Shown here: positions 57,319 to 64,000 of the stretch, in pieces | Layout of the letters: every line of letters starts with the position of its first letter | Numbering within the stretch: position 1 is the first letter of the stretch | Assembly: GCF_003315515.1 (NCBI RefSeq) | Contig: NZ_QNRY01000015.1 | Location: forward strand, 1-64,000 | Reading direction: 5' to 3' | Length of the DNA stretch: 64,000 nt | Origin: Brenneria salicis ATCC 15712 = DSM 30166 | Lineage (GTDB): Bacteria; Pseudomonadota; Gammaproteobacteria; Enterobacterales; Enterobacteriaceae | Notes under the pieces: generated by a model | What the model was told of the DNA's origin: nothing | Database searches by the model: none | Seen by the model: only the letters and a program-made list of their open reading frames with translations | Position numbers and translations under genes: made by a program

Positions 57319-59428
57319 CGCTGTCGGCGCGATCAGGGCCTCAGCCCGGTCCTTTGAGGAAAGCCTGCCTCCGGCCCAGCGGAAACGTCTAGGGCAGTTT
57401 TTCACCGGCCTGCCGCTAGGAACTCTTCTGGCGCATCTTGCGCTCGATCAGGATTGCCGCGCCGTGATCGACCCGATGGCCGGTCACGGCGACTTGCTCG
57501 ACGCTGCCGCGATGACGGCGCGGACGCGGGGATTTCAGATCGACCGGTTGGACGGCATAGAGCTCGATCCGAATACGGCCACCTTCTGCGGCCGTAGAAC
57601 GACGACATTGGAGGAAGATGGCGCTGTCACCGGCTCCCGCATCGTCACCGGCAGTGCTTTCGATCCTTCAAATGTCGCCGCGTTGCATACTCCCGGCTAC
57701 GATCTCGTCATCACCAATCCTCCCTACGTGCGCTATCAGTCGCAAAACGGCGATGGCGCGGGCGTTGATGACGTACGCCGGGGCCTTTTCGCTGTCGTGG
57801 ACGCGTGCGTATCAGGCGACGAGCGGGCGCTCTGGCAGACGCTCGTTGAAGGGTATTCCGGCCTTGCTGATCTCTCGGTGCCGTCCTGGCTCCTGTCCGC
57901 CCTGCTGACGCGGCCGGGGGGCCGCCTGGCATTGGTCGTTCCCGCCACATGGCGTTCGCGAGACTACGCCGATGTCGTGCGCTACCTGCTGCTGCGCTTC
58001 TTTCGCCTTGATTTCATCGTCGCCGATACGCAGCCCGGCTGGTTTTCCGATGCGCTGGTACGCACGCACCTTGTAGTCGCGCGGCGGCTGCCGTGGGATG
58101 AAGCGGCAGTGCCGCTGGCTGGCCGCACGTCATGGCTGTCCGCCTGCTGGCTGCAAGTTGCGCCGGAGGCGGCCAGTGGGGCGTCTCTTGTCGGCGGCGC
58201 TTTTCCCGGACCGGAACCAGAGCGGGACTTCGCAGACTGGGCGGTCGGGATGACCCGACAGGTGCAGGGCGTAGAGAGCCGTCCGTTTGCGCTGCAAGAG
58301 GAATGGCGCACACTGGAACAGCGGCTGGCGCGCAAGGGCTGGTTTCAAAAAGCAGAGGACCGGCGCGACACGCTGCCGCTTTTTTCATCTGGCGCTGCGA
58401 GACCGGCGGCGGTGCCGGAAGGGTTACGGGACATGCTGCCCACCGGTGCTGCCCCGGCACATCTCCAGACGCTCGAACAGGCAGGTATCCGTGTCAGTCA
58501 AGGGCTGCGCACAGGATGCAACCGATTTTTCTATGTGAAGCTTGCCAGCGACGATGATGGCAAGACCGTTGCCGTTGAAGCATCGGACAGCTTCCAGGAT
58601 ATGCGGTTTCAGGTTCCTGCGGAAGCGTTACGGCCCGTTCTCCATCGGCAAGCCGATATGCCCGCCTTTATGCGCGGTCACTTGCCTCCGACCCGTGCGC
58701 TTGATCTGTCGCAGTGGGTTCTGCCGGAAGACCAGGCTGCGGTGGCGCGTGCGGCAGAGACATACCGCAAGCGTGGCAAATCCGCTCCCTGTGTCATGCC
58801 CGCCGAATTGGCGGCATTCGTCACGCGGGCGGCCCGCCTTGCACCGGACCCGAAAGAACCCGCGCGTTTCATCCCCGATCTATCCGCCGTTCGCACCAAT
58901 ATCCGTCAGCCAGCCAACGGACGCGATATCCCCCGTTTCTGGTACATGCTGCCGGCTTTCACCCCCCGCCATCTGCCCGCGATCTTTACGCCGCGGATCA
59001 ATCACGGGACGCCGGTGGTCGCGCTCAATACGCAGCCGCCGATCTTGATTGACGCTAATTTCTCGACGATTTGGCCGGAGCAGAAGCGGTGGACGCGTCA
59101 CGCACTCTGCGCCTTGTTCAACAGCAGCTGGTGCCGCGCGGCCATGGAATCAGCCGGAACGCCGCTTGGCGGCGGCGCGCTCAAACTGGAAGCGACGCAC
59201 ATCCGTCAGGTCCCGCTTCCGGTATTGTCTGACAGCGACTGCCAGACGCTTGACGCGCTCGGACAGCAGTTGGCGGTATCCGCGCCGTCAGCCCAGCACC
59301 AGATCGACATGTTCATCCTGGGCGCGGTGCTGCCCCACCTCAATGAAAAAGACCTGAAAACGGCGGCGCAGCATATCGAAACCCGCCTCCAGGCCGTCTG
59401 TGCTGCCCGTCAAAGGATCGCTTCATGA
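57305..59428 (+). CDS. Eco57I-like N6-adenine DNA methylase (MTase B)
   Basis: A 707-residue protein read from GTG 57305 with GGGAG upstream; an in-frame start at 57254 also exists. It has AQRKRLGQFFTGLPLGTLLA typical of N6-methylases, SAM motif VIDPMAGHGDLLDAA at 54-68, the catalytic NPPYVRYQ at 138-145, and a large C-terminal target-recognition-like region (RFWYMLPAFTPRHLPAIFTP, WTRHALCALFNSSWCRAAME). This layout resembles Eco57I/type IIG and PglX methylases without the nuclease. It overlaps MTase A upstream and the next gene downstream (ATGA), so the three should be made together. Confidence 0.82.
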   Translation: MPATDAVGAIRASARSFEESLPPAQRKRLGQFFTGLPLGTLLAHLALDQDCRAVIDPMAGHGDLLDAAAMTARTRGFQIDRLDGIELDPNTATFCGRRTTTLEEDGAVTGSRIVTGSAFDPSNVAALHTPGYDLVITNPPYVRYQSQNGDGAGVDDVRRGLFAVVDACVSGDERALWQTLVEGYSGLADLSVPSWLLSALLTRPGGRLALVVPATWRSRDYADVVRYLLLRFFRLDFIVADTQPGWFSDALVRTHLVVARRLPWDEAAVPLAGRTSWLSACWLQVAPEAASGASLVGGAFPGPEPERDFADWAVGMTRQVQGVESRPFALQEEWRTLEQRLARKGWFQKAEDRRDTLPLFSSGAARPAAVPEGLRDMLPTGAAPAHLQTLEQAGIRVSQGLRTGCNRFFYVKLASDDDGKTVAVEASDSFQDMRFQVPAEALRPVLHRQADMPAFMRGHLPPTRALDLSQWVLPEDQAAVARAAETYRKRGKSAPCVMPAELAAFVTRAARLAPDPKEPARFIPDLSAVRTNIRQPANGRDIPRFWYMLPAFTPRHLPAIFTPRINHGTPVVALNTQPPILIDANFSTIWPEQKRWTRHALCALFNSSWCRAAMESAGTPLGGGALKLEATHIRQVPLPVLSDSDCQTLDALGQQLAVSAPSAQHQIDMFILGAVLPHLNEKDLKTAAQHIETRLQAVCAARQRIAS

Positions 59429-62400
59429 CCGCTGATATAGCCCGCCTAAGTGAAACCATCGGACGTTGCCGCATGCTGCGCGACGCGGGTCATGTCGAGG
59501 CGGTGCTGCGCGCGGAATTCCAGGGCCGGCTGCGGCTGATGTTTCCAGACACCGCTCATGAAAACTGGATCAACAATTATACAGAAGGCGCGGAAGCGCA
59601 CACAAAGGTCGGCATGGCCTCCGGCAAGGCGGCCTCCCGATTCATTGATAACCTCGTGGGTTCAACCACGATCGAATATGAATCCGACCTGCGCAACAAC
59701 GTGAAACGCGATACCGGATACGCGCAGGTGCAGGAGCAGACCGCAGGACTCGTACGCGCCGGTATGCCGGTCTCGACGGTGCGGGGCGTGCTGTCCGATA
59801 CAGTCGAATGGTACGCCTATGATGCCGTGCTGACGCCCGGCGTCGATCCGTCCGCCTGCACGGCTGCCGATATTTCGCTGGTCGTTGTTGATGAGCTGAA
59901 GCTGGCCGACGACGGCGCGGTCTCCGCCGAACGGCTCGGCGCATTCATCCGAAAACATCTGGCGCGCGAACAGTCTCGGCCTTTGCGCGCTGAATTCCTC
60001 GCTTCCGATCTAGGCATGGACTCGGTCGCGTACAAAAGCAGTGCCGCGCCTTTGTCGGCGCTGGTGGACGAGGGGCGGAAGGCCGAGCCCTCAGCCAGCT
60101 TGGCAACCGAACTCTGGTCCCGGTTTGTCGATCATCTTGAAGGGCCGACAGGCACCTTTCGCACGACCGCGTATGTCGATGAAGCCTACGTGACCATTCT
60201 AGCGCGGCTCCTTAGCGCGAACGTCTTGACAGGAAAAGCACTGCTGAGCACGGACGATGAGCTGCGCGCGATTCTCAACGGCGACTTCTTCCGTCACAAT
60301 TTCCAGCTCGAGAATGTCGTCGAGCAGGATTATTTCGGCTGGCTTTTGGGGCCTGCCTACATGGACCGGCTTGTGACTGTGGCCCGCGATCTCCAGCGTG
60401 ACCTCTACGCCTACGATTTCAGCTGGTATCCCGAAGAAGATTTGTTTGGCCGCCTTATGGCGCAGCTCGCGCGCCGCAGCCAACGCAAGCTGCTAGGTCA
60501 GGAATGGACGCCGCATTGGCTCGCCCGGCTGCTTGCCGATCGCTGCCTCGATGGCCTTCCTGAGGGCGAGAGCCCGCGCATCGTCGATATGTGCTGCGGG
60601 TCCGGCACGATGCTCGCCGAAATCATCAAGGCCACAAAGGCGCGTTTCGGCTTTTCCACCATCGACAAGCTGGAAGATGTCGCGACCGGCTTTGACATTG
60701 ACCCGCTGGCCGTCAGCCTGGCCAAGACCACATGGGTTGTCAGCCTGTCGGTCGAGATCAAGGCGGCGACGAAACCGATTGTAATCCCCGTCTATCATGC
60801 GGATTCGCTGTTCGCCGTCACGCCGGTTTCAGCCTCAGTGCCGCTGGTTGGCGAGAGCGATACGATTCCCGTATCGCTTGACGGTACGACGATTCTGCTG
60901 CCGACGGCGCTGGTACAGCCGGCATATCGCGACTTTTTCGACCGTATCGTTGACTGGGCCTATGACGAAGCGCGCGAAGCGCAGCGGCGCGGCACGGTTG
61001 CGGGTTTCAGCAAGGCGGACTCGGACAGCTTTCTCGACGGCGCCATCGCGGCGTTTAGCGTCAGCCTGTCGCCGGAGCTCCACAAACAGCTCTCTGCCGC
61101 GCTTTACCCGCTGGCGCATCGCATGGCCGAACTGGCCGTTGCGGGACGCAACGGCATTTGGGCCTTTATCCTGCGGAACACATACAGGCCAGGGCTTTTG
61201 ACCGGCCACTTTAACGGGCTCGTTTCCAATCCGCCGTGGCTGGCGATGAGCGGGCTGGCCGATAATCCATACAGGGACCTGCTCAAAGGCAGAGCAAAGC
61301 TCTACGGCATCCAGCCAGCGGGGCAGTCATTTCTCCATCTTGAGCTGGGAACGATGCACCTGCTTCATGCCATCGACCGTTATCTCGCGCCGGATGCCTC
61401 CGTCGCCTGCCTTGTGCCGGGTACGGTGCTAAACGGGAACCATCACGAGCGGCTGCGGCAGCATGAATTCCTGAACAGCGAACGTCCCGTGCCGTTCGAC
61501 ATTGCCGAGGTGTGGCAGGTCGCACCCGGAACCTTCAAATATCCCGGCGCGGCGCTGATCGGCCATAAGAGGACGGACACGACCGGGCTTCCACGATCTG
61601 CCTTTGCCGGTCTCGTCGCGACAGAAGCGGGACTGGACACCGCCGATTTTTCTATCCGTAATATCGGCACGGCGCGGAGCGCATGGGTGCTCGAAAAGGG
61701 CGGCAGTCCGGCGGCGACCGGTGGAGGAGGACGCCTGCCGCAGCAAGGGGCCGATCTCATGCCGCGCACAGCCGTGTGCGTCGACATCATCCAAGATTCA
61801 GGTGCGGAATACCGCGTCGATACGCCGACACGTACGTCCCCCTGGGGCTTTACGATCAAGTCGGCCAAGGAAATGGCCACCGAACGCTTTCCCGGCCATG
61901 TCGCGCCCCGCTTCATCTTCCGTATGGCGCAGTCGGAAAACTTGCTTCCGTTTGTTCTCGGTGTCCATCGTGCGCCCCTGGCCCTGCCGGCGCTGCGCGC
62001 GCCAGATGGTACGTGGAGCATTCTCGACGAGTCTGAAATCCGTCGTCAGGGATTTACCCAGACGGCACGGCGCTTCGCGGCGATAAACCAGAAACTCAAG
62101 CGGGTCGGAAAAGGGAAATCACTGCAAGAGCGCGTCGATGAGAGGGGCAAGCTGTCCAAGCAGGTCTTCGGTGCCGATGGCTATCTCATACTGGCCGGTG
62201 CCGGCGGCAAGATCATATGCGCTGCGTGCGTTCCGCTCGCGCAGGCGCAGGATGTTGTCGTTGACCAGACCCTCTACTGGAAGGTTGTCGCGGATGAGCG
62301 GGAAGCGTGGTTCCAAGTGGGCATGCTCAACAGCGTCGCCTTGACCAACGCCACCCTCGCGTTCAACCCGAAAGGCGATTTTGGCGAACGGCATCTCCAT

Positions 62401-63531
62401 ACACTGCCATACCGAATGATGCCCGCTTACGACCCCGGCAATGACGATCATAAGAATATCGCCGGTCTGGCAAAGGAACTTGCTGCCCTTGCCGCCGGTC
62501 ATTGCACGACAGACGCTTATTTGGGCGACCCCGCAAAGGCCTTGCCGGCACGCCGGCGGAAATTGCGCGCGCTGCTCAACGCACTCGCCGATACCGTCAC
62601 CCCTGCGGCGTTTGCCGCCATGCCGAAGACGCTAGTAACATCATTCGACTTCGGCCTCACCGAGCCGCAAGCCTTGCGGCATTGGCAAGAATTGGGAAAT
62701 GCGACAGTGCATGTCTCGGGGGCACAAAGGCTTGCCCAGGGCTCACTCATGCCGCTGCGGGCATTTCACCCCAAACTCTACACGTTCGGCAGGAACGCGC
62801 AGAGCTGTAGCGCGCTGATCGGTTCTGCCAACCTCACCAGTCGCGGGTTCAGCGTGAACACGGCGGCTGCGTGGCTTCAGCAGGACGTTCCGCGCGCGTC
62901 AATCGATGCCGCTATGGCGAGCGCGTGTTTTGATACAACGCCTCTTACCGAGGAATTGCTAAATGCGTATGCGCCGCTGCGGCAGGCGCAACCGCCGCCA
63001 GCAGAAATAGAACAGGAAGCGCAGCCCGTAGCGCCGCCAGCACCGATTAGTGTTGGTGCGCTGCCCTTGTTCAGGGTCGCCATCGAAACGGGCGCTGTTA
63101 ATCCCGCGAACTACAGCGCCATGTGGATCCACGGCGAAGCCCTGCAAGGCGGGTCACGCAACCAGCTTGAACTTCCTCGTGGCGGTCACAGGTTTTTTGG
63201 TTTCGTGTTCACGCAATACGACTATCCCCACAATTTGACGATCGGGGAGCCGGTTCTTCGCAGCGGTGCGCGCGCATGGAACGACCGCCGTCTGACATGG
63301 CACGGCAATAACCGTATGGAACGAATGAATTTGCCGACCGCTACACAGGGCGGATTCGAATATGCCGACACGGCTGTCATGTTTCGTCGTCTGGCGGACG
63401 GCTCATTCGAGTTGATTGTCACGCCGTGGGATTCAGACCTGGCACGTTCGTGGCGGCAGGCTTCGGCACAGCGGCAAGACCTATTTCGCCTCGGCACAGT
63501 CGCGACGAGCCGGGTTGTAGGACTGTTGTAG
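59425..63531 (+). CDS. Large N6-DNA methylase fused to a PLD-type nuclease domain (MTase C)
   Basis: A 1368-residue fusion. Residues 1-350 are an N-terminal region with FIDNLVGSTTIEYESDLRNN at 73-92, reminiscent of a PD-(D/E)xK nuclease but with Glu where Lys is usual. The methylase core has KLLGQEWTPHWLARLLADRC, SAM motif IVDMCCGSGTMLAE at 386-399, FDIDPLAV and the catalytic NPPWLAMSG at 602-610. A target-recognition-like region follows. The C-terminus has a phospholipase-D-like half-site: HPKLYTF with His1115 and Lys1117, then IGSANLTSRGF at 1132-1142. This resembles restriction enzymes with PLD nucleases. It is the last gene of the operon. Confidence 0.82.
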   Translation: MTADIARLSETIGRCRMLRDAGHVEAVLRAEFQGRLRLMFPDTAHENWINNYTEGAEAHTKVGMASGKAASRFIDNLVGSTTIEYESDLRNNVKRDTGYAQVQEQTAGLVRAGMPVSTVRGVLSDTVEWYAYDAVLTPGVDPSACTAADISLVVVDELKLADDGAVSAERLGAFIRKHLAREQSRPLRAEFLASDLGMDSVAYKSSAAPLSALVDEGRKAEPSASLATELWSRFVDHLEGPTGTFRTTAYVDEAYVTILARLLSANVLTGKALLSTDDELRAILNGDFFRHNFQLENVVEQDYFGWLLGPAYMDRLVTVARDLQRDLYAYDFSWYPEEDLFGRLMAQLARRSQRKLLGQEWTPHWLARLLADRCLDGLPEGESPRIVDMCCGSGTMLAEIIKATKARFGFSTIDKLEDVATGFDIDPLAVSLAKTTWVVSLSVEIKAATKPIVIPVYHADSLFAVTPVSASVPLVGESDTIPVSLDGTTILLPTALVQPAYRDFFDRIVDWAYDEAREAQRRGTVAGFSKADSDSFLDGAIAAFSVSLSPELHKQLSAALYPLAHRMAELAVAGRNGIWAFILRNTYRPGLLTGHFNGLVSNPPWLAMSGLADNPYRDLLKGRAKLYGIQPAGQSFLHLELGTMHLLHAIDRYLAPDASVACLVPGTVLNGNHHERLRQHEFLNSERPVPFDIAEVWQVAPGTFKYPGAALIGHKRTDTTGLPRSAFAGLVATEAGLDTADFSIRNIGTARSAWVLEKGGSPAATGGGGRLPQQGADLMPRTAVCVDIIQDSGAEYRVDTPTRTSPWGFTIKSAKEMATERFPGHVAPRFIFRMAQSENLLPFVLGVHRAPLALPALRAPDGTWSILDESEIRRQGFTQTARRFAAINQKLKRVGKGKSLQERVDERGKLSKQVFGADGYLILAGAGGKIICAACVPLAQAQDVVVDQTLYWKVVADEREAWFQVGMLNSVALTNATLAFNPKGDFGERHLHTLPYRMMPAYDPGNDDHKNIAGLAKELAALAAGHCTTDAYLGDPAKALPARRRKLRALLNALADTVTPAAFAAMPKTLVTSFDFGLTEPQALRHWQELGNATVHVSGAQRLAQGSLMPLRAFHPKLYTFGRNAQSCSALIGSANLTSRGFSVNTAAAWLQQDVPRASIDAAMASACFDTTPLTEELLNAYAPLRQAQPPPAEIEQEAQPVAPPAPISVGALPLFRVAIETGAVNPANYSAMWIHGEALQGGSRNQLELPRGGHRFFGFVFTQYDYPHNLTIGEPVLRSGARAWNDRRLTWHGNNRMERMNLPTATQGGFEYADTAVMFRRLADGSFELIVTPWDSDLARSWRQASAQRQDLFRLGTVATSRVVGLL

Positions 63532-63635
63532 GAATAGGGGGAGTGCCGGGCGTGTCTCCGTATTCGTCGAAGATGCCCGGTCCCTCTTTCTGTTCGCCTC
63601 CGCCCTAACGGCGAACGCCTGTTTTTCGCACGCTA

Positions 63636-64000
63636 TCAGGTCAGAGCATTCTGCCTTGCCCTGATCGATTCCGCCCAGTCGGCGAGGATTTTGATGTCGG
63701 CGAGGATATCGTCCGGGGGAGGAACGGCACCGTCTCGCGCGCGCGACGGGTCATGCGCCTCCACTAGGTCGCTGCACTTCTTGAAGTTCTTGCGGAAAGT
63801 TTCGACGTCCGCGCCTTCGATGACCGTCACCCTTTTGAGATTCTTGGTGTCGATATAGTCCCGGTGCCGGTGGATGACCCCGGCAAAAGCCACGTCTTCG
63901 AGCCCGCGCTCCCACGTTGCCCGAAGCCGGTCATAAATCTTCACTGCGGTGTCGCGATATCCTTCTTCATCGTTCGCATCGTAGAGCTTGCGTGCCTCCC
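63636..64000 (-). CDS. AAA-type ATPase, C-terminal part (5' end outside window)
   Basis: The last about 121 codons of a leftward gene whose start is beyond the window. The visible segment KIYDRLRATWERGLEDVAF, HRHRDYIDTKNLKRVTVIEG, FKKCSDLVEAHDPSRARDGA and DILADIKILADWAESI resembles the C-terminus of AAA_13/RloC-like ATPases, which include several phage-defence proteins. It is convergent with the methylase operon. The family call rests on recall of this tail only. The 104 bases between the genes show no clear terminator. Confidence 0.5.
   Translation of the reverse strand, partial: EARKLYDANDEEGYRDTAVKIYDRLRATWERGLEDVAFAGVIHRHRDYIDTKNLKRVTVIEGADVETFRKNFKKCSDLVEAHDPSRARDGAVPPPDDILADIKILADWAESIRARQNALT

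Larger units (their letters stand above)
26306..64000. mobile_element. Outer integrative element in tRNA-Ser (degenerate ICE, right end outside window)
   Basis: GC-rich DNA begins exactly at the tRNA 3' end and runs to the window edge. Backbone genes are those of alphaproteobacterial ICEs: serine recombinase, HVO_A0114-type regulator, DUF2274, trbI, trbG, DUF736, TraF peptidase, ParA, RepA, AlpA-like HTH, DUF2285, DUF932 and ParB. It lacks relaxase, TraG and trbB-trbL, its integrase is split, and several genes are frameshifted, so it is probably not self-mobile. The right attachment site was not found before 64,000. Confidence 0.85.

Noticed and set aside
55198..64000. The methylase operon as BREX or DISARM
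   Set aside because: No PglZ, BrxC, Lon-like, SNF2 helicase or DUF1998 gene is visible. Methylase and PLD domains alone do not define either system.

Overview
The window joins two kinds of DNA. Positions 1 to about 26,314 are ordinary enterobacterial chromosome of moderate GC. The gene content and partial order (yecE-yecN-cmoA-cmoB, cutC-yecM-argS, murJ-rimJ-mdtH-grxB-yceB, ycdY-ycdX, tRNA-Ser GGA) fit Enterobacterales. A very large NdvB-type cyclic glucan synthase homologue makes a plant-associated Pectobacteriaceae member (Brenneria or Pectobacterium relatives) my best guess, not a firm assignment. Two host genes are broken next to the insertion: mdtH carries an in-frame TAA at codon 40, and ycdX has lost about 155 internal codons.

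From the 3' end of the tRNA-Ser gene to the end of the window the DNA is GC-rich and has the gene content of integrative and conjugative elements of Sphingomonadales/Rhizobiales: trbG/trbI, DUF2274, DUF736, DUF2840/TraF, ParA, RepA, an AlpA-like HTH protein, DUF6499/DUF2285, DUF932, and a large ParB. The outer element starts with a large serine recombinase gene whose last codons lie in the tRNA 3' end. Its right end is outside the window.

A second element of about 10.7 kb (27,581-38,283) sits inside that recombinase gene and cuts it into a 117-codon N-terminal piece (38,284-38,634) and a 424-codon C-terminal piece (26,306-27,580). Removing the inner element restores one open frame. The inner element has its own serine recombinase, Ti-type mobilisation genes (traA, traC, traD, a candidate oriT), an AraC regulator beside a PEBP-family protein, a methyltransferase, a PIN/ribbon-helix-helix toxin-antitoxin pair and its own DUF6499/DUF2285 pair.

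The outer element looks immobilised and decaying. Besides the split integrase, a deletion has fused the first about 41 codons of a VirD2-like relaxase to the middle of trbF, removing the relaxase, coupling protein and most of the trb operon. A second deletion fused DUF2840 to the C-terminal part of the TraF peptidase and lost its serine nucleophile. trbI, parB and a DNA methylase gene carry single-base frameshifts.

Two results stand out. First, the intergenic regions upstream of DUF932 (49,474-49,762) and parB (54,741-55,040) are diverged copies of one about 290-300 nt structured RNA leader. At least six helices are kept by compensatory changes, and both copies end just before the ribosome binding site. 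I do not recognise it as a known riboswitch. Second, the right-hand cargo (55,198-63,531) is a tightly coupled operon of a small ribbon-helix-helix regulator, three different DNA methylase-like proteins and a phospholipase-D-type nuclease domain fused to the third. It is a candidate restriction or phage-defence locus that matches no named system I can identify.
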